Source: an uncultured Collinsella sp. (GTDB lineage Bacteria; Actinomycetota; Coriobacteriia; Coriobacteriales; Coriobacteriaceae). Taken from it: a stretch of DNA of 64,000 bases. Below the pieces are notes generated by a model. The model saw nothing but the letters and a program-made list of their open reading frames with translations. It was not told the DNA's origin and did not search any database. The position numbers and the translations under genes are program-made. Below are positions 1 to 8,233 of the stretch, one piece after another. Position 1 is the stretch's first letter. Each line of letters starts with the position of its first letter. The DNA lies in NCBI GenBank assembly GCA_900543275.1, contig UQQL01000003.1:1-64000 (forward strand), read 5' to 3'.

Positions 1-50
1 TACGAGCTTACTACGCGTCTCGTGGGCTCGGAGATGTGTATAAGAGACAG
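1..50 (+). other. Residual Illumina Nextera adapter (not genomic)
   Basis: Positions 17-50 match the 34-nt Nextera Read 2 transposase adapter, ending in the 19-bp Tn5 mosaic end at 32-50. Positions 1-8 resemble the end of the P7 primer with one mismatch, and 9-16 have the length and position of an i7 index (from memory this looks like Nextera XT N719). The bases are therefore library sequence left at a contig end. An apparent ATG at 36 lies inside the adapter and must not be taken as a gene start. Confidence 0.97.
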
Positions 51-845
51 GCTCCCACTAAGAACCACGCCGTGTTCACCATCGCCGTGCCGACGACCGC
101 CGGTACTGCTGCCGAGGTGACCATCAACTACGTCATCACCGACCCCGAGAAGGTCCGCAAGTTCGTGTGCGTCGACACCAACGACGCCCCTGAGGTCGCC
201 GTCGTCGACCCCGACATGATGGCTTCCATGCCCGCCGGCCTGACCGCTTCTACCGGCATGGATGCTCTGACCCACGCCATCGAGGGCTACACCACCAAGG
301 GTGCTTGGGAGCTCTCCGACATGTTCCACTTTGAGGCCATTAAGCTGATCAGCGAGAACCTGCGCGACTCCGTTGCCGAGGCCAAGTCTGGTCAGCCCGG
401 CTCCGGCCGCGAGGGTATGGCTCTTGGCCAGTATGTCGCCGGCATGGGCTTCTCCAACGTCGGCCTGGGCATCGACCATGCCATGGCTCACACCCTGTCT
501 GCCCACTACGACACTCCGCACGGCGTCGCTTGCGCCATGCTGCTGCCGATCGCCATGGAGTTCAACAAGCCGGTTTGCGCCGAGCGCCTGGCCAAGGTTG
601 CCGTTGCCATGGGTGTTGACACCACGGGCATGAGCACCGACGAGGCTGCCGACGCCGCCATCGCCGCCGTCAAGCAACTCTCCGCCGACGTGAACATTCC
701 GCATGTCTGCGAGGCCATGAAGGCCGACGAGATCGAGGTCCTGGCCAAGGACGCCATGGCTGACGCCTGCTTCCCGAGCAACCCGCGCGAGGCGACGCTC
801 GACGACGTCATCGAGCTCTTCAAGAAGATCTGCCCGGCTGCCTAG
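51..845 (+). CDS. fucO: Lactaldehyde reductase / iron-containing alcohol dehydrogenase, 5'-truncated
   Basis: This is the C-terminal ~264 residues of a group III Fe-dependent alcohol dehydrogenase; the family is about 380 residues, so about one third is missing at the contig end. The PTTAGTAAEV nucleotide-site segment is present, followed by the metal-binding part with DALTHAIEG, GLGIDHAMAH and NTPHGV-like (DTPHGV) histidines. The wording is very close to E. coli FucO, which reduces L-lactaldehyde to 1,2-propanediol with NADH during fucose or rhamnose fermentation. This substrate is inferred by similarity. Reading begins in frame at 51, directly after adapter sequence; the true start lies outside the window. 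A strong terminator follows. Confidence 0.9.
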   Translation, partial: APTKNHAVFTIAVPTTAGTAAEVTINYVITDPEKVRKFVCVDTNDAPEVAVVDPDMMASMPAGLTASTGMDALTHAIEGYTTKGAWELSDMFHFEAIKLISENLRDSVAEAKSGQPGSGREGMALGQYVAGMGFSNVGLGIDHAMAHTLSAHYDTPHGVACAMLLPIAMEFNKPVCAERLAKVAVAMGVDTTGMSTDEAADAAIAAVKQLSADVNIPHVCEAMKADEIEVLAKDAMADACFPSNPREATLDDVIELFKKICPAA

Positions 846-898
846 CCCAGTTTGGTGGTCCTTCGCCCGTAGGCGTATGGTCTTTTGACTTGCTGCTG

Positions 899-930
899 GC
901 CCCGCCGTGCTACGCGCGGCGGGGCTTTTT
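899..930 (+). terminator. Rho-independent terminator of fucO
   Basis: A perfect 9-bp stem GCCCCGCCG / CGGCGGGGC (899-907 with 917-925) is followed by five T. It sits 54 nt after the fucO stop. Confidence 0.9.
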
Positions 931-1437
931 GTGCCGCGCCGATGCCCCAAGATGGGCAAAACCAAGGCATGCTGCCCGCTGCGGATAGGTGGTGCACTTC
1001 TCAGCGTGCATTTTTGGGAGTATTCAGCAAGCTCTGAAAAATGCATAACGTTGTGAATGGGCCGCAGTGGCCCGCAGACGCCCATCGACAGCCCTTGTGG
1101 GCGGGCTATCGATGAGCGGAGGGGGCTGCCACCGCGTTTTTGGTTTGCGACGACCTGCAACACTGCTGTAACCGCGTCGCTTTGCCGTTTGCGATGGGGC
1201 TGACGGGGTCCACGGTGCTGAATACTCCGTATTTTGCACGGTCCAAGGTGGGGTACCCTGAGACGAAGCAAATAGATGCCTCATATTTATGCAGATACCG
1301 ATAGGATTTATGCAAGATTGGGACTGTAAACCGAGCGCGTGCACAAAACCGGTGCGGGGACGTCTGGAGTCGGCTCGGTTTCTAGAGTATTGCACGTGCA
1401 GAAAGGTTAAAATCGGGGCTCGGTCTTAGTTTTACTT
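931..1437. other. Long intergenic region with a MITE-like inverted repeat
   Basis: About 500 bp without a convincing gene. Its main structure is an inverted repeat between 1005-1029 and 1216-1240, listed separately, plus an imperfect hairpin near 1082-1113. A reverse-strand reading frame across 1024-1395 has no ribosome site and no recognisable protein content, so I treat it as non-coding. The promoter of the M42 peptidase gene should lie in 1250-1430, but I cannot point to convincing -35 and -10 boxes. Confidence 0.5.
1005..1240. repeat. Inverted-repeat element, ~236 bp
   Basis: The left end 1005-1029 and right end 1216-1240 are reverse complements at 13 consecutive inner bases (GGAGTATTCAGCA, 1017-1029 with 1216-1228) and at the 6 outermost bases (CGTGCA), with a mismatched block between. 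The interior codes for nothing recognisable. This is the architecture of a MITE or REP-type element. Whether it is repeated elsewhere in the genome cannot be seen here. Confidence 0.6.
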
Positions 1438-1449
1438 GGAAGGATGCAT

Positions 1450-2493
1450 ATGGCTTCTAATGTTGATGCTTCTCTAGAGGAGACGCTCTCCTATATTACT
1501 GACCAGTTGAAGACGCTGACTTCTATTGCTTCACCTACGGGCTATACCCGTGCGGCTACTGACTATCTAATGGAAACGTTGCGCGATATGGGCTTTGGCC
1601 CCGAGCGCTCCAATAAGGGCAACGTGTTGGTTGAGCTTGGCGGCGAGGGCGAGCCGCTCGTATTGGCGAGCCATGTCGATACCCTGGGCGCCATGGTGCG
1701 CTCCATCAAGGACAATGGTCGCCTGCGTCCCACGACGCTTGGCGGGCATCAGTGGTCTACGGCCGATGGCGAGAACTGCACCGTTTACACGCGCGATGGC
1801 AATGTCTACACGGGTGTGGTTCTCAATACCGAGCCTTCGGCGCATGTGGCCGATGAGCCGGTCAAGACCATCGAGAAGAACATGGAAATCCTGCTCGACG
1901 AGAACGTCGACAGCAAGGACGACGTGCTCGAGCTGGGCATTCAGGCTGGAGACATCATCGCTATGGATCCGCGCACCACGGTGACGGAGAGCGGCTACAT
2001 CAAGAGCCGCTTCCTTGACGACAAGCTGTCCGCGTCGATTCTGCTGGGTCTGGCTCGCGCCGTTGCTGACGGCGAGGTGACGCTCTCGCGCAAGGTGTCA
2101 CTGCTCTTTACCGTGTACGAGGAGGTCGGTCACGGCGGCGCCTTTGTGCCGGCCGACACGCGCGAGATGATCAGCGTGGACATGGGCTGCGTGGGCGACG
2201 ATCTGGGCTGCACCGAGCGCATGGTTTCGATCTGCGCCAAGGATTCGGGCGGTCCGTACAACTACGACCTGGTGACGACGCTGTCCAACATCGCGCGCGA
2301 GCTTGAGCTCGACTACGCGATCGATGTGTATCCGCACTACGGCTCCGACGTCGAGGCTACGCTTTCGGCTGGTTACGACATTCGCCACGGCCTGATCGGT
2401 CCCGGCGTGTACGCGAGCCACAACTACGAGCGCAGCCACATCGACGGCGCGCGCAATACCTACGAGCTCGTTCGCGCCTACGTTCAGCGCTAG
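1450..2493 (+). CDS. M42 family metallopeptidase (glutamyl aminopeptidase / endoglucanase M-like)
   Basis: A 347-residue cytoplasmic di-metal aminopeptidase of the M42 (TET/PepA/YsdC) family, which trims N-terminal residues from peptides. Visible signatures are the first metal histidine in LASHVDTLGAMV, the bridging aspartate region SRFLDDKLSA, the catalytic glutamate pair in YEEVGHGGAF, and a C-terminal SHNYERSHIDG metal site. Length fits the family. The GGAAGG at 1438-1443 touches an upstream ATG at 1444 but lies 6 nt before the ATG at 1450, so 1450 is the better start. The gene is single, with a terminator behind it. The exact residue preference is not predictable. Confidence 0.9.
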   Translation: MASNVDASLEETLSYITDQLKTLTSIASPTGYTRAATDYLMETLRDMGFGPERSNKGNVLVELGGEGEPLVLASHVDTLGAMVRSIKDNGRLRPTTLGGHQWSTADGENCTVYTRDGNVYTGVVLNTEPSAHVADEPVKTIEKNMEILLDENVDSKDDVLELGIQAGDIIAMDPRTTVTESGYIKSRFLDDKLSASILLGLARAVADGEVTLSRKVSLLFTVYEEVGHGGAFVPADTREMISVDMGCVGDDLGCTERMVSICAKDSGGPYNYDLVTTLSNIARELELDYAIDVYPHYGSDVEATLSAGYDIRHGLIGPGVYASHNYERSHIDGARNTYELVRAYVQR

Positions 2494-2530
2494 GGGAAGC
2501 GGTTCATAGCTTGGCTGACCAATTGCTCTA

Positions 2531-2555
2531 AGGCCCGATTGCTCGGGCCTTTTTT
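2531..2555 (+). terminator. Rho-independent terminator of the M42 peptidase gene
   Basis: Stem AGGCCCGA / TCGGGCCT (2531-2538 with 2543-2550) is followed directly by a T tract, 37 nt after the stop codon. Confidence 0.92.
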
Positions 2556-2634
2556 CAATTCAGTCCGTTTAGTATTATCCTGTATAAGATAAGTTATTTT
2601 AACGCGTGAAATACTTAACGAGGTGATGCGGCGC

Positions 2635-4008
2635 ATGGATACATCGGAATACTTATCTATGGGTGATGCCGCCCGTCTACTAGGCGTCACAAAGGCTCGC
2701 ATATCGCAACTGGCGGCATCCGGAACGCTCGCATGCAATACTGTGGGTGGACGGAAGATGGTTGAGTATAATTCCGCGATCGCCTATCAAAAGGTCCGCA
2801 AGCGAGGACGCCGTCCTGCGGCCGATGTGGGACGCAAGTTTACGCTGATGTCGGCCGACCATGAGGTCGCGCATGTCTCATTTGATCCGACGCGTGAGTT
2901 TCCCTTCGAAATCGCCGAGGTCCTCGATGCGCAACGAATGCCGTTTGGCACATGCTCGAGCTCTTCTCCAACGGTGAATAAGCGGGAGCTCAACGCGTGG
3001 TGGGGGCATCGGTCGGTGCCCGATGTTCGTCCTGGGCTTATCTCGCGCTACCGCGAGCTGGGAATTGCCAGTGGCATTGAGGTGCCGGTTCAGTGCCTGG
3101 GTCTCTCGCTTTCGGATTGCTATTGGCTGCGGCCGGCCGATTGCGCCGAACTCAAATGGCAAAACATCAATTATTTTGAGAACGAATTTGAGCGATCGGC
3201 GCCCGAAGAGCGTTCGGGTTGGCTGGAAGGCATCGGTCTTAAAAATCCTGATAACACGTCCGAGGGCGAGCTCCCTAAATCGTGGATGATTCGCAACGGT
3301 GTTCGCGTTCTGGTCAAGGGATGCGGCATGGACGACCAACGGCCCTTTAACGAGGCGGTTGCAACGGCTCTGCATCGTCGCTTGCTGTCGGAGGGCGAGT
3401 TTGTTCCTTATACGGTTGAGCGGATGTTCGATGGCCCTGCGTGCCTGTGCGAGGATTTTCTTGACGGCCGCGAGGAATACGTTCCGGCTGTTTACGTTAA
3501 GGGCGCACTTGGTGGCCAGCGGGGAAACTCGACATACGATCGATACTGTCGCTGCCTTGGCAAGCATGGTGCCGATGAGGCCGCTGTGAGAAGGTCTATG
3601 TCGCAGATGATTGTCTGCGATGCCCTTTTGGCCAACAGCGACCGCCATTGGCGAAACTTCGGCATCATCCGCAATGTCGACACCCTGGAGATAAAACCTG
3701 CTCCGCTGTTCGATAGCGGCAACTGCCTGTGGTACAACGTGCCAACTGCCGTGCTCGCAGCTGGGGAGTTTGGGTTTTCCGCTAAGCCGTTTGGGCCCGA
3801 CCCTTCCGTCCAGCTGGCGCTTGCGGATTTGCTCGATTGGTTCGATTCATCGCGGCTCAACGGATTTGTTGATGAGGCGATCGAGATTCTTTTGCAGAGC
3901 AAATGGGCCACGGCGGAGGGTCGACTCGAGGCCATCCGCCGCGGCCTCGAGCGTCGCATAATCGAGGTTGGTGCCGCTGTTGAGGTACTTCGACACGTGC
4001 AGCGATAA
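2635..4008 (+). CDS. HTH (excisionase-like) domain fused to a HipA-like kinase domain
   Basis: A 457-residue protein. Residues ~8-55 are a helix-turn-helix of the excisionase/MerR-like type (GDAARLLGVTKARISQLAASG). The rest resembles the HipA / PI3-4-kinase-like fold: an ATP-lysine candidate in VLVKG (~residue 228), a following NEAVATAL glutamate, the catalytic-loop pattern ANSDRHWRNFG (~333-343), and an LFDSGN metal motif. HipA kinases phosphorylate protein targets and in classical loci are held by a separate HipB repressor. Here no hipB is adjacent and the DNA-binding part is fused. GTG 2623 and ATG 2626 are alternative starts. Target and toxicity are unknown. It converges on mnmA with an 8-nt gap. 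Confidence 0.72.
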   Translation: MDTSEYLSMGDAARLLGVTKARISQLAASGTLACNTVGGRKMVEYNSAIAYQKVRKRGRRPAADVGRKFTLMSADHEVAHVSFDPTREFPFEIAEVLDAQRMPFGTCSSSSPTVNKRELNAWWGHRSVPDVRPGLISRYRELGIASGIEVPVQCLGLSLSDCYWLRPADCAELKWQNINYFENEFERSAPEERSGWLEGIGLKNPDNTSEGELPKSWMIRNGVRVLVKGCGMDDQRPFNEAVATALHRRLLSEGEFVPYTVERMFDGPACLCEDFLDGREEYVPAVYVKGALGGQRGNSTYDRYCRCLGKHGADEAAVRRSMSQMIVCDALLANSDRHWRNFGIIRNVDTLEIKPAPLFDSGNCLWYNVPTAVLAAGEFGFSAKPFGPDPSVQLALADLLDWFDSSRLNGFVDEAIEILLQSKWATAEGRLEAIRRGLERRIIEVGAAVEVLRHVQR

Positions 4009-4016
4009 ACCCGCGG

Positions 4017-5117
4017 CTACTTAAGTGCGCCGGTCACGGTGCCGCCGCCCAGGACGATGTCGCCGCGGTATATAACGACAGCCTGGCCGGGGGCGATGGC
4101 GCGCTGCGGCTCGTCAAAGGTCAGCAACATTTGCCCGTCTTCGCCGCACGTAAGGATCGCTGCCTGGTCTTTCTGTCGGTAGCGGTACTTGGCGCCCACG
4201 CGGATGCCGCCGGCATCCAGCTCGGCCTCCATGCGGTCGGCAGGGGCGCTCCAGATCCAGTCGTTGGCCGTGAGCGCCGTGGCCGTCAGGTCCTCGGCCT
4301 CGCCCAGATGCACGGTGTTGTTAGCGGCGTCGACGCCCGTCACATACACAGGATGCGCCATCGCGACGCCCAGGCCTTTGCGCTGGCCGATGGTGTAGCG
4401 CAGCGCGCCGTTGTGGCGCCCGACCACGCTGCCGTCGCGCCACACAATGTCGCCCGGTGCAGCGGGATGTCCGCAGCGGCGCTCGATATAGCCCGCGTAG
4501 TTACCGTCTGGAATAAAGCAGATGTCCTCGCTTTCGGCCTTCTGGGCGTTGGTAAAGCCCTGCTCGGCGGCTATGCGGCGCACGTCGCGCTCTTTGTCTA
4601 GGCCTGCCAGCGGAAAGATCGTGTGCGCCAGGCGCTCCTGCGTGAGCGAATACAAAAAGTAGCTTTGGTCCTTTTTAGGGTCCTCGCCGCGATGCAGCTG
4701 CCAGGTGCCGTCTGCCGCCTGGCTTGTTTTGGCGTAATGGCCCGTGGCGATGTAGTCGCAGCCCATGTCCAGCGCTGCATCGAGCAGCGCGCCAAACTTA
4801 ATGTGGCGGTTGCAGATAATGCACGGATTGGGCGTCAGCCCCTCCTGGTAGGCGTTCATAAAACGCTCGACAACGTTGCGGTCGAAGGTTTGCTGCAAGT
4901 CGAGCACGTGATGGGGTATCCCCAGGCGCTCGGCGACGGCCTTTGCATCGGCGATGTCGTGGTCGACCTTACTCATGCCCGTGGCGGGATCGGGCGCGGG
5001 GCAGGTGAGGCGCATGGTGGCACCGACACATTCGTAACCCTGACTTTTGAGCAGATACGCGGTCACGCTGGAATCGACGCCGCCGCTCATGGCGACGAGC
5101 ACGCGCTTGTTGTGCAT
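4017..5117 (-). CDS. mnmA: tRNA-specific 2-thiouridylase MnmA
   Basis: A 366-residue enzyme that thiolates U34 of tRNA-Lys, -Glu and -Gln. It adenylates the uridine and then transfers sulfur from a persulfide relay. The N-terminal PP-loop SGGVDSS (residues ~11-17) binds ATP. The catalytic cysteine pair is visible in NPCIICNRHIKFG and in ESEDICFIPDGNY. TGHYA and the C-terminal beta-barrel region (GQAVVIYRGDIVLGGG) are typical. Length is normal and the frame is intact. It lies downstream of cysK on the same strand, but a terminator between them suggests separate transcription. Confidence 0.97.
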   Translation of the reverse strand: MHNKRVLVAMSGGVDSSVTAYLLKSQGYECVGATMRLTCPAPDPATGMSKVDHDIADAKAVAERLGIPHHVLDLQQTFDRNVVERFMNAYQEGLTPNPCIICNRHIKFGALLDAALDMGCDYIATGHYAKTSQAADGTWQLHRGEDPKKDQSYFLYSLTQERLAHTIFPLAGLDKERDVRRIAAEQGFTNAQKAESEDICFIPDGNYAGYIERRCGHPAAPGDIVWRDGSVVGRHNGALRYTIGQRKGLGVAMAHPVYVTGVDAANNTVHLGEAEDLTATALTANDWIWSAPADRMEAELDAGGIRVGAKYRYRQKDQAAILTCGEDGQMLLTFDEPQRAIAPGQAVVIYRGDIVLGGGTVTGALK

Positions 5118-5144
5118 GAGGAGGTTCTCCTTGGTGGCATGTGG

Positions 5145-5185
5145 CCAAAAAAGAAAAGCGGCGCGGGAGGCTGGTTCCGCGCCGC
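5145..5185 (-). terminator. Rho-independent terminator of cysK
   Basis: On the minus strand a 9-bp stem GCGGCGCGG / CCGCGCCGC (5177-5185 with 5158-5166) runs into a T-rich tract (5147-5157). It ends the cysK transcript before mnmA. Confidence 0.88.
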
Positions 5186-5298
5186 AGACATTGTAGCAAG
5201 TTCGGACGTCTCGTGGGGCATCCTGTTGGGATGAGGTCAGACTGCCAGAAGAGAGGGGAGACCGGCGTGCCTTGGACTCGTTCTAAGAACGAGAAGCT

Positions 5299-6237
<939 letters not shown>

Positions 6238-6344
6238 GGTGAACCTCCAAAGTGTTCAAATGACTGGATACCGTGTGGTTTTACGGTGTGTGTGGCAGCG
6301 AAACCCACAAACCTTATAGGTTGTTCGTTTTGCTGTTGGCAAGC

Positions 6345-6373
6345 ATAGTAGACACCAAAGCCTAGTAACGCAA
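6345..6373 (-). promoter_or_regulatory. Probable cysK promoter
   Basis: On the minus strand TTGCGT (6368-6373) and TACTAT (6345-6350) are separated by exactly 17 bp, close to the sigma-70/SigA consensus. It lies about 110 bp before the cysK start. Short TAGG-containing repeats nearby (6316-6320, 6374-6377, 6421-6424) could be regulator contacts, but this is weak. Confidence 0.6.
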
Positions 6374-6448
6374 TAGGAAATAGAAGATTATTACGAGTCG
6401 ATTAACCATCTTGACGGGAATAGGTATTTTCAAAACCAATTTTTCGGC

Positions 6449-6454
6449 TAGAAT
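6449..6454 (+). promoter_or_regulatory. Candidate -10 box of the Rrf2-type gene
   Basis: TAGAAT at 6449-6454 lies 37 bp before the ATG, at a good distance for a short leader. No strong -35 is visible at the matching position. Confidence 0.4.
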
Positions 6455-6490
6455 TTCTACGAATTAAAAGACCGAAAGGCAGCTATATAT

Positions 6491-6919
6491 ATGTTGGTTT
6501 CCACAAAGGGCAGATATGCCCTGCGCGTTATGGTCGACCTGGCCGAGCACCAGGCGACAGGCCGTATCCCGCTTAAAGAGATTGCGGCGCGTCAGGGTAT
6601 TTCGGAGAAGTACCTCGAGAATATTCTGGCTACGCTCGTGCGCGCCAACATGCTCTCGGGCATGCGCGGCAAGGGCGGCGGCTATGTGCTCACGCGCCCG
6701 CCCGAGCAGTACACGGTGGGCGAGATCTTGCGCCTGACCGAGGGCAGCCTGGCGCCGGTCGCCTGCCTGGATGGCGACTGCAAGGGTTGTTCGCGCTCTG
6801 ACGAGTGCCCCACGCTCGACGTGTGGAAGAACCTGGACAAGCTTATCAACGACTACCTCGACGGTGTGACGCTCGATCAACTTGTCGCTCCCAACGAAGG
6901 CTACGACTACGTGATCTAG
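6491..6919 (+). CDS. Rrf2-family transcriptional regulator (CymR/IscR-like)
   Basis: A 142-residue winged-helix repressor. The N-terminus MLVSTKGRYALRVMVDLA and the recognition helix region (GISEKYLENILATLVRA) are classic Rrf2. Four cysteines at residues 92, 97, 100 and 106 sit in the loop where IscR and NsrR bind an Fe-S cluster. Bacillus CymR, a cysteine-metabolism repressor that complexes with CysK, lacks such a set. Its divergent position to cysK argues for control of cysteine supply, the cysteines for Fe-S or redox sensing; both are inferences. The ribosome site is a purine stretch at 6471-6480. Confidence 0.88.
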   Translation: MLVSTKGRYALRVMVDLAEHQATGRIPLKEIAARQGISEKYLENILATLVRANMLSGMRGKGGGYVLTRPPEQYTVGEILRLTEGSLAPVACLDGDCKGCSRSDECPTLDVWKNLDKLINDYLDGVTLDQLVAPNEGYDYVI

Positions 6920-6924
6920 CCCAC

Positions 6925-6955
6925 CTGCCATTTGGGGACGGGGTGGAAATGGCAG
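6925..6955. repeat. Short REP-like palindrome
   Basis: CTGCCATTT (6925-6933) and AAATGGCAG (6947-6955) are perfect inverted 9-mers around a core containing GGGGACGGGG. Similar GGGACGGGG blocks occur near 63540 and 63585. It has no T tract, so it is not the terminator. Confidence 0.5.
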
Positions 6956-6986
6956 ATTCTCTCGCCCTTTGAGACTTGGCAAATAA

Positions 6987-7024
6987 GAAGGCCGCCCATT
7001 TTTGTGATGGGCGGCCTTCGTTTT
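6987..7024. terminator. Bidirectional terminator between the Rrf2 gene and the holin-like gene
   Basis: A perfect 13-bp stem GAAGGCCGCCCAT / ATGGGCGGCCTTC (6987-6999 with 7007-7019) is followed by GTTTT on the plus strand and an A-rich flank on the other side. It lies between two convergent genes. Confidence 0.9.
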
Positions 7025-7059
7025 GGGCTGTTGAGACGGGCGCGGCCGGAATGGCCGTT

Positions 7060-7425
7060 TTAGCCCTCGGCGATGCTGTCGAGGATGCTGCGCATGATGG
7101 ACACCAGGATGCTGCCCATAAAGGCCGATCCAAAGCTGGCGATGGAGATGCCCGCGCCCAGCAGATTGACCGACAGATAGCTGGCCAGCTCGAGCATAAA
7201 GCTGTTGACTACGAGCTGAAAAATACCCAGCGTAATGATCGTGAGCGGCAGCGAGATAACCGTCAGGAACGGCTTGACGAGCGAATCGACGATGTTCAGG
7301 AACAGTCCCACGAAGGCAAAGCAGACCCAGGCGTCGGCCATGCCGAAGGGCTGAATGCCGGGGACGAGAAACGTTGCGATCGCGATGGCGATTGAGGTCA
7401 AAAGCCAGTTGAGCATAAAGCGCAT
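7060..7425 (-). CDS. Phage-holin-IV-type small membrane protein (YvlD family)
   Basis: A 121-residue integral membrane protein with about four hydrophobic segments, including VKPFLTVISLPLTIITLGIF, the usual signature of the PF04020 family. Despite the Pfam name, these proteins are common chromosomal genes in non-lysogenic regions and their function is unknown. There are no phage genes around it. The start has a ribosome site (GAAAGGA) 8-14 nt upstream on the minus strand. Confidence 0.85.
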   Translation of the reverse strand: MRFMLNWLLTSIAIAIATFLVPGIQPFGMADAWVCFAFVGLFLNIVDSLVKPFLTVISLPLTIITLGIFQLVVNSFMLELASYLSVNLLGAGISIASFGSAFMGSILVSIMRSILDSIAEG

Positions 7426-7748
7426 GGTGTGAATCCTTTCTTGCGCATGGCGTGGTGAGGGAGCGTGAGAGGCACATGCCTTTGCAACTCGGACAGATGC
7501 TCGGGCACGGCTCTGTTTGGGCGCCCATTGTCTCAGATATTCGTGGAGCTTGCGTGCGCATTCGGTTTCAAAACGGCGTTCGTCCTAGAAAACGCGCCGC
7601 TGGCAGAGAGTTTTGTCGCTTTAGTTTGGTGGTGTGCTAAACTGCTACGGGCAAAAGCCACAGGCGTTGCCCTATTGCATAGAACGGGCGAACGATGCCC
7701 GATGTCAGTATCAACTTCGATGCCTTATGGCGGGTTTGGCGGTGATCG
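7426..7748. other. Divergent intergenic region, 323 bp
   Basis: It separates the holin-like gene (minus) from the TrpR-like gene (plus) and should hold both promoters. A possible -10 (TAAACT, 7639-7644) exists for the plus gene without a matching -35. Short overlapping reading frames here have no ribosome site or family features. Confidence 0.4.
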
Positions 7749-8048
7749 ATGAATATCGAGAACATGTTTGACAAGCCTGATGTCAAGCAACTGGTCCACG
7801 CATTTAGTCTTTTGGATGACGAGAAGGATATCCAAGCGTTTTTGACCGATATCTGCACGCCGCGCGAGATCTGCGATCTTTCGCAACGTCTGCAGGTTGC
7901 GCGCTATCTGGATGAGGGCGAGCCTTATGTTGAGGTTCAGGCCCGCACCGGCGCTTCGTCCACTACGGTGAGCCGCGTTTCAAAGGCGCTGAACGGCGAG
8001 TACGGCGGCTATCGCAAGATCCTCATCAAGCTGGAGGATGGCGAGTAG
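7749..8048 (+). CDS. YerC/YecD family TrpR-related regulator
   Basis: A 99-residue protein with the TrpR-like fold: an N-terminal helical part (DEKDIQAFLTDICTPREI), then a helix-turn-helix (LSQRLQVARYLDEG... and TGASSTTVSRVSKAL). In Bacillus this family (YerC) is not a tryptophan repressor and its regulon is poorly known. The length of about 100 residues is normal. It is a single gene with its own terminator. Confidence 0.9.
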   Translation: MNIENMFDKPDVKQLVHAFSLLDDEKDIQAFLTDICTPREICDLSQRLQVARYLDEGEPYVEVQARTGASSTTVSRVSKALNGEYGGYRKILIKLEDGE

Positions 8049-8076
8049 GCCAGCGACAACAAACGAATTGTGCAGA

Positions 8077-8101
8077 ACCGTCCCTTCGGGGGCGGTTTTT
8101 A
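8077..8101 (+). terminator. Terminator of the YerC-like gene
   Basis: Stem ACCGTCCC / GGGGCGGT with one G-T wobble (8077-8084 with 8089-8096), then a T tract. Confidence 0.85.
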
Positions 8102-8233
8102 TATGCCCGCAATCGGCTGGTGCGTTGGGGTCAGGTTGCTTTGCACCAAAACATGGAGCTGAGGTAGCAATCTGTCCGCGTGGGCGGGTAGGATGGAAGC
8201 ATTGAATATTGCGAACGGTTTGAGTGGAGGACC

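Noticed and set aside
36..50. ATG and five codons preceding the fucO fragment
   Set aside because: These codons lie in the sequencing adapter.
32..50. Tn5 mosaic end suggesting a transposon insertion
   Set aside because: It is joined to Nextera adapter sequence and located at the contig edge; the library origin explains it fully.
1265..1315. Possible ArgR-like boxes with ATTTATGCA repeats
   Set aside because: Two AT-rich half-sites exist, but spacing is off and the downstream gene is unrelated to arginine.
1024..1395. A 123-codon minus-strand frame in the fucO-M42 gap
   Set aside because: It crosses the inverted-repeat element and shows no protein-like pattern or start signal.
7060..7425. 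Phage holin gene as a sign of a prophage
   Set aside because: The PF04020-type protein is a common chromosomal membrane protein, and no other phage gene is nearby.
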